A stretch of 50,805 bases of DNA from Dyadobacter sp. SG02 (GCF_900109045.1 NZ_FNYL01000023.1:1-50805); one strand, 5' to 3'; shown: positions 15,910-24,915, counted from the stretch's first letter. Program-made: numbers and translations. The notes: generated by a model from the sequence alone, not told the origin.

Positions 15910-18900
15910 TTATTGTCCGGCAACTGTTTGTGATTTGCCTAGTTGAAGCCGGAAATAAGTGAAGTTAGTTTGACTAACCTTGACTGAGATTTGAGCTAGT
16001 GCGGCAACCTCCTTGACAATTAAAAGCCCCAACCCTTTGACTTTGCCATTGTCTACAAGTTCTTCCAGACTGCGCTCTTTAATGGGTGAATTTACCATAT
16101 CAACGATATAATTGGGGATGTTAGCTCCACTGTTGGCAATGATCAGCTCTTCAATACTCTGATCTATGTCGGTCATATACACCCTTATTTGCCCGTTTAT
16201 AGTGAACTTTGCAGCATTATCCAGTAGGTTATGCAAGATAATCGACAGCAGCAGATGATCCAACTTCACTTGCTTTTCTACCGGCAGGTCGTTAAAGAAT
16301 ACGCTGCCGTTTCGCTGAATGGTACCAAGGAAAAGTTCCACTTTTTCCTCTACAAGATCCCTGATCCTAATGTCCTCAGGTGTTAGTTGTTTGCCATACA
16401 CCTGCACTTTTGAAAAATTAATCAATTGTTCCAGCATCGTACCCATTCGGTGCGACATGCCCGATGTCAATGAGCCAATTCGAAGGATCTGATCAGAATC
16501 GCCCAATTCAACAAGGCTGGGGATTTTATCCAGGGCAAAAGACATGTACTTTAGGGGAGATTGTACATCATGACTGATCGAAGCTACAATCCTGGATAAC
16601 ACATGCAGCTGTTTGTCCTTTTCTCTTTTGGATAGCTCAAGTCCATGTAGGGTACGGTTGAGCTTTTCGGTGCGCTGCGCAACGATTTGTTCCAACTGCA
16701 CATTCTTAGCGATGATTGATCTTAGCTTATAGCTGTGAAATGCAGCTGTCGAGTAAACGATAGTCAACCCAGTCAGCAGGGCTGCCGCTGAAATGATCCA
16801 CAGATTTTCATACCATTTCTGAGGAAAATCCATCAGAATGCGCGTGGTCGTGTAATTGTCTGGACCAAACCCGTTCAGCTTGCGGATCGTCAGCATATAC
16901 CGCCCCGAGTGTCTTTCTGAAATTTGGATTTTGAAGTCGTCGTTTTGCAATGCAACCCAATCAGATTCCAAAATGGGGCTACCTTCTTTTACAATTGAGT
17001 AAAAAACCTTTAGATTGTCACTGTTGCCGAAATAGGCGGTAGAGAAGAAGAGTTCGATATCGTCAGCTTTGTCGGGGATGCGCACTGACTCATTTGTGAC
17101 CGGTATTTGTTTGCCGTTAACTTCAAGCCTGTCCAAAATGATGTGTCCATCGGGCGCGTAACGCTGCACGTACCTGGGCTGAAACCAGACCATACCTTTA
17201 ATGGAAGGGAGGGAAATGTAGCCGTTATCAAGTAAAACGCCGCAAGGCTGGCATGAGCCGTTGAATTCATTGGTAGCCAGACCTTGTTCCATAGTATAGT
17301 AGCCGTAATAGATCCCGGGGGGATTTTCCTGCCTTAACTGGCCACCCCAATTCCTTCTGGAGGCCTTCATTTTCAGTTGTGCGTATTGCAGAAGGTCATC
17401 TTTGCTTATCTGAAAAAGCCCACGGTTGGTGGGTACCCACAAATACCCCTCGCCGTCATCGACGGCGCAATGGGGGCTGGACAAGTAACTAGTCCGGTCA
17501 AGCGGAAAGCTGATGGCCTGGTTGTGGCCGTTCCAATACATGAGTCCTTTATTGAGGGCTGTAATCCAGGCCTGGCTCTGTTTGAAAGGATGTATACTTT
17601 TGATGTAAAGCCCTGCCGTCCCTTTGATCAGCCGGGACGCAGCGTTGTGCGGGGCAAAGCTAAAAAGACCCTGAGCGGTACCGATCAGCAGTTGGTCCGA
17701 GTTTTGCGCCTGGATACACGTGATTTCCCTAAGTGAATCATTGGGAAAAAATTCGGGCTCTGTCCCGGCTCTTTCCGGCCAGAGCCTGTACAGCCCCTGA
17801 TTAATGACACCAACCCAAATCTCGCCGTTAGGGCCTTCACTTAATGCCTTAATCTCATGCTCGAAGCTCCATTGCACTTTCACTCGTGTTATCCCGGGAG
17901 CAACGTGAATCAACCGCTTATAATTTTTGAGCCATATAGAGCCGTCTTTGCTTTTGATCATCACCCTTTTGTCGCCGGGATTCAGGCGTTCAATGACGGG
18001 GATTTTCTCGTGAATGGTCGGGCCGCCGCCTGGGTTGGCCCCGATTACCTGACCTGTTGGGGTCAGCACCTTGTCTTTCGAATAAGGTAGCTGCGCGTAG
18101 AAAACATTATCGATGGCCTGCCCAGGTGTCATCAAAACCTTGAATTGATTCTTTTTCAACACATAAAGACCATTGACATTGCTGCCCAGAAAAACAACTT
18201 CCGAGACCGAATCATAGTAAATCACATCGATCCCCAGCGCAAACAAATCAAAATCCCTGATCAGCAGTCGCGCAGAAAGGCTTCCGTTTTTTTGTTGGTC
18301 GAGAATGTACAGATCTTTGTCGACAAGCAGGAAAGCCTGTTCGGAATTGCCGTTCCAAAGTAACTTCTGCTGCTTGGGACTACGGATTAAAGCGTTCTTG
18401 ACCCGGTCGTTCAACGCGAATTCATAGCTTTTTCCGCCATAGGTCTGGGTAAATGTTCCTTGCTGCTGGCTGTAATAGAGCCGTTTGCCAATCGTGAAAT
18501 AGTTCCACAGGTTTGGTCCGGGGCTGGCACATTGGTACTGCCTTTTCCAGTTTTCGTAGTACTGGATGCGCCGCTTGTTGACCAGAAAAAAGTTGCCTTC
18601 TCCTGCTCCGGCCATAATCATGTGATGGTCGTTTCCCGAGATTGAGTTAGTTACAAGATCCGGCAGGCCGACCACAAACGTGATATCGTCCAGGGTTTTC
18701 ACACCCAAGTCCGCAGACAATATCTTGCGGTCCCGGTTTTGGTAATACAACGAATCGATTTTGACGTGACCGTCCTGTATTCGGGCGGCTTGCTGGGTCT
18801 CAAATCTGGCAAACGAAGCGTATGATACCTTTGCACGTTCGGGCCGGCTTTTAGAACTTTTCGGATCGCTGGCTCTTTCCGATACTCTTATGGCCGACAA

Positions 18901-19146
18901 CCGGCTGTTGATCACATTGAGGTTAGTGCTGTTGAAGACCTTGAAGTTCCTTCCGTCAAATCGCACCAGACCATCTTCGGTAGCAAGCCAGATAAAGCCT
19001 TCCGCATCCGAAGAGATGCTTTTGACGCTATTTTGTGGCAGACCGTTTTCTGCGGTATACTGCCTGACGATATAACCAGTTTGCCCATAAGCTGTCGCCT
19101 GGATGATCAGCCACAATAGCTGTAATAGCAGTAAAGTTCTTTTCAT
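15910..19146 (-). CDS. Propeller-type sensor histidine kinase (second copy)
   Basis: 1078 residues from the ATG at 19146, chosen because it aligns with the start of the paralogue at 8199 and gives a signal peptide (MKRTLLLLQLLWLIIQATAYG). The layout is the same as in the first copy: propeller repeats (NGLPQNSVKSISSDAEGFIWL), Y_Y_Y-like domain, a transmembrane helix near 780-802 and a coiled coil. The H-box SHDVQSPL has His859; the N-box HNLLDN is around 972-977 and KGLGLLIVKE starts near 1037. The G1 box is IANSGANIP, without the usual Asp. The two kinases are alike along their full length. No regulator gene is adjacent; its partners are probably RR-A' and the receiver-only protein 5.5 kb away. 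A TACCTTTG box at 19423-19430 suggests its own promoter. Confidence 0.9.
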   Translation of the reverse strand: MKRTLLLLQLLWLIIQATAYGQTGYIVRQYTAENGLPQNSVKSISSDAEGFIWLATEDGLVRFDGRNFKVFNSTNLNVINSRLSAIRVSERASDPKSSKSRPERAKVSYASFARFETQQAARIQDGHVKIDSLYYQNRDRKILSADLGVKTLDDITFVVGLPDLVTNSISGNDHHMIMAGAGEGNFFLVNKRRIQYYENWKRQYQCASPGPNLWNYFTIGKRLYYSQQQGTFTQTYGGKSYEFALNDRVKNALIRSPKQQKLLWNGNSEQAFLLVDKDLYILDQQKNGSLSARLLIRDFDLFALGIDVIYYDSVSEVVFLGSNVNGLYVLKKNQFKVLMTPGQAIDNVFYAQLPYSKDKVLTPTGQVIGANPGGGPTIHEKIPVIERLNPGDKRVMIKSKDGSIWLKNYKRLIHVAPGITRVKVQWSFEHEIKALSEGPNGEIWVGVINQGLYRLWPERAGTEPEFFPNDSLREITCIQAQNSDQLLIGTAQGLFSFAPHNAASRLIKGTAGLYIKSIHPFKQSQAWITALNKGLMYWNGHNQAISFPLDRTSYLSSPHCAVDDGEGYLWVPTNRGLFQISKDDLLQYAQLKMKASRRNWGGQLRQENPPGIYYGYYTMEQGLATNEFNGSCQPCGVLLDNGYISLPSIKGMVWFQPRYVQRYAPDGHIILDRLEVNGKQIPVTNESVRIPDKADDIELFFSTAYFGNSDNLKVFYSIVKEGSPILESDWVALQNDDFKIQISERHSGRYMLTIRKLNGFGPDNYTTTRILMDFPQKWYENLWIISAAALLTGLTIVYSTAAFHSYKLRSIIAKNVQLEQIVAQRTEKLNRTLHGLELSKREKDKQLHVLSRIVASISHDVQSPLKYMSFALDKIPSLVELGDSDQILRIGSLTSGMSHRMGTMLEQLINFSKVQVYGKQLTPEDIRIRDLVEEKVELFLGTIQRNGSVFFNDLPVEKQVKLDHLLLSIILHNLLDNAAKFTINGQIRVYMTDIDQSIEELIIANSGANIPNYIVDMVNSPIKERSLEELVDNGKVKGLGLLIVKEVAALAQISVKVSQTNFTYFRLQLGKSQTVAGQ

Positions 19147-19708
19147 TGAAGTTAGGTAATACTCACGTCCTGTCGCGGTGGGTGTGCCATTAGTAGCTAC
19201 TCGCACAACAGCTTGCCTGACCGACATTGCGGTATTAAAAAATTTGCAAGGAGCTTATGCATCTGCACCTGACCGGGTTAGGTGCTCAAACTCCTAGGCT
19301 AAGCTGGCTTTGTTGATGTGATGATGCGATATCAGACTTGAATTGATCCTTGACTGATCTTGTTGGAAGTGTTAACGCCCATCCGTACGCCCCTGATCTG
19401 GCCCTTACGCGATTTTAGTTGTCAAAGGTACAAGTAATACTAACAAATTCTACATGGAAAGAACGCCAAAGTATCTGATCAGCATAGCGTTTGTTAGTCG
19501 AAGTTATGACAACAGGCTCGATGAGTGCGTGTTACAGTAAACTTTCACTAACGTGATTTTTAGGTAAGTAATCGCTTGCCGGATACCAAGTATGCTACAA
19601 GTAACTGGGAAGGGCTAAACTGCCACATTTACAGGCGAATCTGGATGGCCGGGCGCTCGAATCCCAACCTGGTTCCGTTGCCATTTAATTGCCTGTTAGC
19701 GACGCTTA
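19147..19708. other. Intergenic region carrying the second kinase promoter
   Basis: 560 bases between the kinase start and the end of the upstream barrel gene. Besides the -7 box at 19423-19430 no feature is clear. The plus-strand open frame 19576-19770 runs into the barrel gene and is not credible. Confidence 0.4.
19423..19430 (-). promoter_or_regulatory. Candidate -7 box (TACCTTTG) for the second kinase
   Basis: On the minus strand TACCTTTG is a perfect match to TAnnTTTG. It lies 277 bases upstream of the kinase ATG, implying a long leader. A TTTG sits only 13 bases upstream of it; the usual spacing is about 19. Confidence 0.45.
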
Positions 19709-20233
19709 TCAAAAAGGGGCAAAGCGGGTGCCCGCCGATAAATTCGGGCTTAGAAAAAATGGCTTTCTGAGCACCTCAATGTAAGTACCCGCTTCCAGGA
19801 ATACGCTGATCCGGTTGTCGGGTATAAAGTATTCGAATCCCCCAATTGCAGAACCGCCTAGCGAGAGCGTTTTTTCATACTGGCCATTGAGCCGCTTAGG
19901 ATAGGACCGGCGGTTATTGATCTGCCCACCAATTCCATAATAAACACCTAAGACCTCCGAATTAAATACCGGAGTGTGCCATAGATAGTGGATTTGCAGC
20001 GACACCCCTGTATTTTTATACGTTCCATTATCACCTCTGTAAGCACGTTCTCCCGAGAGAATCCCGCCATAGGTACCAACTGTCGCATCCAGGGCCTGGA
20101 TATTATTAAAGTATTTGCGAATGGTCAGACCTGTTGGTTCGCCAAGCTTCACACCGACAGCCCAGTTGTTTTCCTGCCCTTGAGCAATTCCGCACAGCAG
20201 CGTTAAAATAAAAATGCTGACCGATTTTTTCAT
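19709..20233 (-). CDS. Small outer-membrane beta-barrel protein
   Basis: 174 residues from the ATG at 20233; an upstream start at 20263 is not needed. A signal peptide covers 1-19 (cleavage near GQ-ENN). The rest alternates polar and hydrophobic residues and has motifs usual for small Bacteroidota barrels: WAVGVKLGEPTGLTIRKYF, VLGVYYGIGGQI and a final Phe (ending RFAPF), as expected for BAM-assembled outer-membrane proteins. The family pattern G-x-x-x-G-E-P-T-G-L-T occurs in proteins annotated as hypothetical barrels. It lies 241 bases downstream of the HhH/OmpA/aquaporin operon and could be its last gene or separate. Confidence 0.75.
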   Translation of the reverse strand: MKKSVSIFILTLLCGIAQGQENNWAVGVKLGEPTGLTIRKYFNNIQALDATVGTYGGILSGERAYRGDNGTYKNTGVSLQIHYLWHTPVFNSEVLGVYYGIGGQINNRRSYPKRLNGQYEKTLSLGGSAIGGFEYFIPDNRISVFLEAGTYIEVLRKPFFLSPNLSAGTRFAPF

Positions 20234-20474
20234 TGTTTCTAAAATATGGTTTGTTGAAGTCAAGATTGTCGCTTGCGGTGACGGGTAATAATAAGTAAGG
20301 CAGCCTCAAACTAATAGCAAGAGGCTGCTCCGTTTCGCTTAACTGTTGTTTATCAAAATGCAGCCTTAGCGGGCTACATTCTGATAAACATTTTGCCTTC
20401 ATACCGGCACAGCTAAAAATTGTTTACGATTTAAAACAGAAGCGTTATGGGAAATGAATGCTGAAAGACATGAC

Positions 20475-20966
20475 CTATGTAATTTGTCTTCCTCCGATTA
20501 GTTGGTCTTGCAGTCTTTTTAGCTGCGCCCATTTGCCATCCTGGACAAGTCTGGATTGCAGGGGCCAGCTAGTCGGGTCGTGCATCTGAAAACCTTCACC
20601 GGCTTTATTTAACAGATCGAGAAGCTTACTTAAATCGGTGCCGGCCAGATCTGCATAGGTGTCGATACCTTCCCTGTAGAGAAGTTCCTCAATTTTGGGT
20701 CCGATTCCTTCAATCACTTTCAGATTGTCTTTTTTGACTTTCACATCACGTCTGCTCAGTAAGCTTACTCGGCACTTTTTTTGCTGGCATTCATCGAGCT
20801 CTTTGCGGATCGAGCGCAAGTCAGCCAGCAGACGCTTTGACCGTTGGTAAGTCAGCCAGTTGGCTAGCAACCATCCCACCAGGGTACAAAGTATCAGTAA
20901 AACAATAATCTCTGAAATGGCGACAGGCCTGCTCATAGGGTCTATCAGTAGAAGTGAAAGTTTCAT
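20475..20966 (-). CDS. Membrane-anchored helix-hairpin-helix protein (first)
   Basis: 163 residues, ATG at 20966. A transmembrane helix lies at about 18-38, followed by a basic/coiled segment (RSKRLLADLRSIRKELDECQ). A helix-hairpin-helix motif is at about 80-108 (DNLKVIEGIGPKIEELLYRE; pattern I-E-G-I-G-P-K-I). The C-terminal module is GFQMHDPTSWPLQSRLVQDG, ending in GGR. Such HhH modules are predicted to bind DNA or proteins and are often found fused to OmpA domains in this phylum. The gene at 21029-21484 is a paralogue with the same order of parts. Last certain gene of a five-gene operon; the stop-to-start gap to its paralogue is 62 bases. Confidence 0.8.
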   Translation of the reverse strand: MKLSLLLIDPMSRPVAISEIIVLLILCTLVGWLLANWLTYQRSKRLLADLRSIRKELDECQQKKCRVSLLSRRDVKVKKDNLKVIEGIGPKIEELLYREGIDTYADLAGTDLSKLLDLLNKAGEGFQMHDPTSWPLQSRLVQDGKWAQLKRLQDQLIGGRQIT

Positions 20967-21028
20967 TTTAAAGGGTGGACTAGTTGAGTGGATAAGTGCG
21001 TATATGGGAATGCGTATGAGCCAGAGCC

Positions 21029-21484
21029 TCAGGCTCTTCCGCCATTAAGCCTGAGTTGCCATTCCAGCAGATCATCCCATAAGCCCTGGTGGGCAAGCTG
21101 AGCCTGTTTGGGCCAGGTAGCAGGATCATGCATTTGAAAACCCGGACCGGCCGCGTCAAGAATGTGTTGTATAGCTTCGACCGAGGTAAGGCTAAGCTCC
21201 TGGTAAGTCCATATATGCGCCTGTTGAAGTAGCTTTTCTATCTGTGATCCAATGCCTTCGATCTTTTTAAGATCATCACCCGGGATCGGAACTGCATTCG
21301 CTGCATCCTGATGCTGACATCTGGCAAGGCTCACCTGGGCGGCTTCTATATGCTGGGTTAGCTTGAAAAGCCGCACTTGCCCTTTCCGGTATGCGATGAC
21401 AAAACCTAAAAAAGCCGAGGTAAGTAGCATCAGTGTATGTTGCCACCAGGCGTCAGGCAGGTTTAACGGATTGAGTTGAAACAT
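21029..21484 (-). CDS. Membrane-anchored helix-hairpin-helix protein (second)
   Basis: 151 residues, ATG at 21484. One transmembrane helix at about 15-35, a linker with a coiled stretch, the HhH motif at about 70-95 (DDLKKIEGIGSQIEKLLQQA) and the C-terminal module GPGFQMHDPATWPKQAQLAH ending GGRA. It is clearly related to the gene 62 bases downstream. Topology suggests the HhH part faces the cytoplasm, but this cannot be fixed from sequence alone. Its start is 23 bases after the OmpA-like gene, so the two are co-transcribed. Confidence 0.8.
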   Translation of the reverse strand: MFQLNPLNLPDAWWQHTLMLLTSAFLGFVIAYRKGQVRLFKLTQHIEAAQVSLARCQHQDAANAVPIPGDDLKKIEGIGSQIEKLLQQAHIWTYQELSLTSVEAIQHILDAAGPGFQMHDPATWPKQAQLAHQGLWDDLLEWQLRLNGGRA

Positions 21485-21507
21485 TTTTATACTTGTTAAT
21501 GGTGACT

Positions 21508-22392
21508 CTACTGGACAACGATGGCGACGCGGCGGTTTGCTGCTCTGCCGTCAGCAGTGCTATTGCTCTTTTTAGGAGCGTTTTGCCCTTTGGCATCTGT
21601 GAGCAGTTGCTGCGCCGACAGGCCCGCCTGGGTTAACTGCCGTTTGAGATGTTCTGCGCGATTTTGAGAAAGTTTCATATTGATCTGTTCAGAACCCGTG
21701 TTATCCGCATGCCCTGTCAGCAGTAGTTTCTTTTCCGGGTTAGCTGCCAGATATTGGCGCGTAGTGGCGATGAACTTTTCATTTTCAGGCGTTTTGATGT
21801 ATTGTACCCCGCCCGGGCTGTAGTAAAGGTCTATCGGTGTGAAAATATCCGTGTGCGGTCGGGATGTTACCAGCGTCGGATCGGGAGCAGCTTCGATGGC
21901 TGAAAAATTAAAATTCAGGGCCTGCAACAGAGAATCCTGGCTGGTTGGTAGCGACTGCGCGCTTTCTCCCAAAGTGATGATCTGACCTTCGGGGGCGCCC
22001 TTCAGCACATACAGTTGTTTCATTTGCTCGGCTCTGGCAAGGCCCAGATTCATAGCTTCTGATTTATTGGACTCAGAAAGTAAATAATGACCTACGATGG
22101 TCAGCTTTCGATCCGGATTAGCCCTCAGATAGCTCGCCAGCGAATCCAGCAGGTGCTGTACCGGCATCCAGTTGGGCATTTCTTCTGATAAAGCAAAGCT
22201 TATATTTTTCTGAGAAGTCACCGAAAAACGGTGGCCGTCCTGAATAGACAGCGGGCTGTCTGGACGCTGGTATCGGACAGGCTCCGACAGGACCGGATCG
22301 CATAACAATTTGATCTTGCATACATGCCACCAGGTGGAGGCGGCCATCCATCCACCAAGGATAATCCACCAGAAAACGTTACTTTTTGACAT
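21508..22392 (-). CDS. Protein with two OmpA-like domains
   Basis: 294 residues, ATG at 22392. A single hydrophobic segment at 7-24 may be a signal anchor. A first, degenerate OmpA-like domain lies at about 70-145 (LASYLRANPDRKLTIVGHYL, later LARAEQMKQLYVLKGAPEGQ). A second, complete one at about 200-292 has TGHADNTGSEQINMKLSQNR and the final RRVAIVV strand. OmpA domains bind peptidoglycan through Asp and Arg residues, which are present in the second (HADNTG, NRA) but not in the first. No barrel is present. It lies between the aquaporin gene (45 bases) and the HhH gene (23 bases). The operon looks like a split form of the OmpA-HhH fusions seen elsewhere in the phylum. Confidence 0.85.
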   Translation of the reverse strand: MSKSNVFWWIILGGWMAASTWWHVCKIKLLCDPVLSEPVRYQRPDSPLSIQDGHRFSVTSQKNISFALSEEMPNWMPVQHLLDSLASYLRANPDRKLTIVGHYLLSESNKSEAMNLGLARAEQMKQLYVLKGAPEGQIITLGESAQSLPTSQDSLLQALNFNFSAIEAAPDPTLVTSRPHTDIFTPIDLYYSPGGVQYIKTPENEKFIATTRQYLAANPEKKLLLTGHADNTGSEQINMKLSQNRAEHLKRQLTQAGLSAQQLLTDAKGQNAPKKSNSTADGRAANRRVAIVVQ

Positions 22393-22437
22393 AAGACAGA
22401 TAAGTTTTGGGATGCCTGACTTTGATGAAGACCGTAA

Positions 22438-23124
22438 TTACCGGTTTTGACCGGCCAATAATTTATGGACAAGCCCGGCCAGCATTGCGCCTGCGATAGG
22501 GGCGGCGATAAAAAGCCAAAGCTGCTGGATTGCCCAACCGCCGACAAAAACGGCCTGGCTTATACTACGGGCAGGGTTGACAGACGTATTGGTGACCGGG
22601 ATGCTGATCAGGTGAATCAGCGTGAGCGTCAGACCAATAGCCATTCCTGCAAATCCGGACGGAGCCTCTACACGCGTTGCGCCCAGAATGATCAATAGAA
22701 AAAAGAAAGTCAGGGTAAGCTCGGATACAAATGCGGAAAGCATATTGTATCCGCCCGGGGAATGTGTGCCGTAACCATTGGCGGCAAAATCGCCGATAGA
22801 GCTGCCGTTACCTGTTACGATAACAAATAGTATTGCCGCGCCCAGCAATCCGCCGGCTATCTGGGAAATGATGTATCCGGGCAGTTGGTCAGCATCGAGT
22901 CTGCCGCCGGCCCAAAGACCTATCGAAACAGCCGGGTTCAAATGTGCGCCTGATACAGAGCCTACCGCATACGCCATGCTCAAAACGGTGAGTCCAAATG
23001 CAAGCGAGACGCCCAAAAGACCGATGCCGACCGCAGGAAAGGCCGCTGATAGCATGGCGCTTCCGCATCCGCCCAATACTAGCCAAAATGTACCCAAGAA
23101 CTCAGCTAAATACTTTTTTTTCAT
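22438..23124 (-). CDS. aqpZ: Aquaporin, AqpZ type
   Basis: 228 residues, six transmembrane helices. Both pore motifs are present: SGAHLNPAVS (Asn63-Pro-Ala) and TNTSVNPARS (Asn183-Pro-Ala with Arg186 of the selectivity filter). The residue set (narrow filter with Arg and the N-terminal EFLGTFWLVLGGCGSAM) fits a water-selective aquaporin rather than a glycerol facilitator. It lies in an envelope operon between the small membrane protein (48 bases upstream) and the OmpA-like gene (45 bases downstream). Its grouping with envelope proteins suggests a role in osmotic adaptation. Confidence 0.93.
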   Translation of the reverse strand: MKKKYLAEFLGTFWLVLGGCGSAMLSAAFPAVGIGLLGVSLAFGLTVLSMAYAVGSVSGAHLNPAVSIGLWAGGRLDADQLPGYIISQIAGGLLGAAILFVIVTGNGSSIGDFAANGYGTHSPGGYNMLSAFVSELTLTFFFLLIILGATRVEAPSGFAGMAIGLTLTLIHLISIPVTNTSVNPARSISQAVFVGGWAIQQLWLFIAAPIAGAMLAGLVHKLLAGQNR

Positions 23125-23172
23125 TGTAAAGCGGATAAGAATTAAAATTGGTTAAAAGACTATTGAATGAAA

Positions 23173-23592
23173 TTAAAAGAGGTGGGCACTGGATCTTGTT
23201 TGCGCGCTGGTGGGCAGTTTTTTCCTGAGAATAGGTCTGTGAGCAAGCAGCAGGAGCAGAGAAACGATCCCAAACGCTACCCAGCGATTAATGGAGGTAC
23301 CGGGCATCAGGTCTGTAAGTATCAGCGCGAGGTATCCCCATGAAACAGAAAAAAATATCACCGATACCACGCGAAAGAAATGATTGCCGTAGCAAAGCGT
23401 ACTGGTGAGCACGCTGGCGAGTGCTGCTAAAAAGAATGCCGAGGCCCTATCCAGGCCCATAGATTCATAGTACAAAAATGATACATACATCCATGATGAA
23501 AAGATCTCAAGGATAAAAATCACAAAATGTCCGCTTAGATTGAAGCTCTGTGGACTGTCGGTAAGAGAATTGTAATGTCGCTGCATAGGCAT
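23173..23592 (-). CDS. Small polytopic membrane protein of unknown function
   Basis: 139 residues (ATG 23592; ATG 23586 also possible). Four hydrophobic segments at about 20-42, 50-68, 73-92 and 104-122. The C-terminus is basic (RPILRKKLPTSAQTRSS). No catalytic motif is seen. It is the first gene of the leftward operon with aqpZ, the OmpA-like protein and two HhH proteins. The family is not recognised. Confidence 0.65.
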   Translation of the reverse strand: MPMQRHYNSLTDSPQSFNLSGHFVIFILEIFSSWMYVSFLYYESMGLDRASAFFLAALASVLTSTLCYGNHFFRVVSVIFFSVSWGYLALILTDLMPGTSINRWVAFGIVSLLLLLAHRPILRKKLPTSAQTRSSAHLF

Positions 23593-24251
23593 CTTCGCTA
23601 TCGGGTTGAACGGAGGTTGTTTTCAAACGATGGTGGGTTGGTCAATGGGCGACTAATAGATTTCTTATTTTATTGAACAAACATATTTAATCAGCGCGTA
23701 AGAAATGTAGATTTGTTAATGGCTGTTTGTAGATTTTTAAGCACAGATGAAAATATATCTCCCGGTAGAACCGGGAGACTATCGGCATTCGTGTCCAAAT
23801 GTTATTCGAAAGAAATTTGATGTATTGAATATATTTAATGGCCCTACAACAACTAATTGCCAATTGATTTGTTTGAAACTTTATTTTTTTCTTGACAATA
23901 GTTGTCATTGAATTTTTGAATAAACTTCGATTGAGTGATGGGTTCGATTAAGTTTACCAAAGATAAGATGCGAAAATATTATTTGTAATAGCAATTATTC
24001 TAGTAGGTGCTAGAATTTATTTAGGTATATATTTAATATTGAATCAATACGCAAGTCGCTAATTAAAAACTAAATTTGTTTTTCAATTAAAGCTGCCACA
24101 AGCAGCGACTTATTACATGTTAATATTGTGAATCCTCACAAGGCCTGGTTCCTGCGGAAAATGAGTGTTAGTGTCCTTGAAGCCCCTATAAACAGAAGCA
24201 TAGACAGATAATGAGAATTTTTTGTTTTAACAGATGAGTTGAATAAATGAT
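23593..24251. other. AT-rich divergent intergenic region
   Basis: About 660 bases between the operon start at 23592 and the rightward membrane genes at 24252. Strongly AT-rich, with stop codons in all frames apart from shadows at 23687-23908 and 24136-24318. It holds one strong hairpin (23758-23778). Promoters for both directions must lie here, but none matches the consensus well. Confidence 0.45.
23758..23778. repeat. Strong short hairpin (9-bp stem, 3-base loop)
   Basis: TCTCCCGGT (23758-23766) pairs perfectly with ACCGGGAGA (23770-23778) across AGA. On the minus strand it is followed by TATATTTTC, so it could terminate leftward transcription, but no leftward gene lies upstream of it. It stands out in an AT-rich region. 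Confidence 0.65.
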
Positions 24252-24539
24252 ATGCAAAAGGGAAGACTTTCTCCGATCTGTTCCTGGGCTTTAACTTTAT
24301 GCACGCTGATTTTAGCACTTAACCTCACGCTGGTCAAGTTTGATCCTGTGACCGGAGGGGGCGTCACCGAACTGCTACTTTCGCTGGTGCTTTCCGGTAT
24401 TATCTTCAACGCGTATGTGGTTCTCAGTGAGAAGCTGTCTGAATGGTATAAAAAGCATTTGATGCTTTTGCAAGGCTGGCTGATGATGGTTTGCCTGACG
24501 CTTGTTTTTTTGGGTACTTACTTTATTTGTCATCCCTGA
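24252..24539 (+). CDS. Small membrane protein
   Basis: 95 residues, ATG at 24252. Three hydrophobic segments (about 8-27, 40-60, 70-92), one with the stretch ELLLSLVLSGIIFNAYVVL. No motif of known function. It is the first gene of a rightward group: the next gene starts 13 bases after its stop, then the broken Omp85-like gene. This suggests an envelope role, but the family is not recognised. Confidence 0.6.
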   Translation: MQKGRLSPICSWALTLCTLILALNLTLVKFDPVTGGGVTELLLSLVLSGIIFNAYVVLSEKLSEWYKKHLMLLQGWLMMVCLTLVFLGTYFICHP

Positions 24540-24552
24540 ACACACCGGTCTT

Positions 24553-24915
24553 ATGGGATCTGCGCCCGTTTCATATGAATTGCAAAACCCAAATATCATT
24601 GAGATGACCAATGCAATGCACAAAAAGTTTATCGACTACTGCCGGATCTATGTCTATCCGGCCCGACTCGATGCAGGGCTGACCACCGGGGATCTGGTAG
24701 TACAGTTTCTGATCGGACTTGCCTTCTATATTGTCATAGATATTTCAATTACATTGGTGCTGATCCTGTTGGCAAATATTTTCGATAACCACTTCGAAAT
24801 TGGCCTTGTCGACAACTGTGTGATCGCCGTTGATCTAGCCATCAAAGTCCTTTTGACAATCGTTTTTGGAAAACGGCTTTTACCCATCATTAAAAAGCTT
24901 TTCAACAAGCAATGA
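24553..24915 (+). CDS. Small membrane protein
   Basis: 120 residues from the ATG at 24553; the open frame extends upstream to a TTG at 24502 inside the previous gene. Hydrophobic segments at about 55-80 and 85-108 separate a polar N-terminus from a basic C-terminus (KRLLPIIKKLFNKQ). It follows the previous small membrane gene after 13 bases and precedes the Omp85-like gene by 43 bases. Function unknown. Confidence 0.6.
   Translation: MGSAPVSYELQNPNIIEMTNAMHKKFIDYCRIYVYPARLDAGLTTGDLVVQFLIGLAFYIVIDISITLVLILLANIFDNHFEIGLVDNCVIAVDLAIKVLLTIVFGKRLLPIIKKLFNKQ

Noticed and set aside
19640..19680. tRNA-like T-loop (CTCGAATCC)
   Set aside because: The flanking bases do not form a T-arm and no acceptor or anticodon arm can be drawn.
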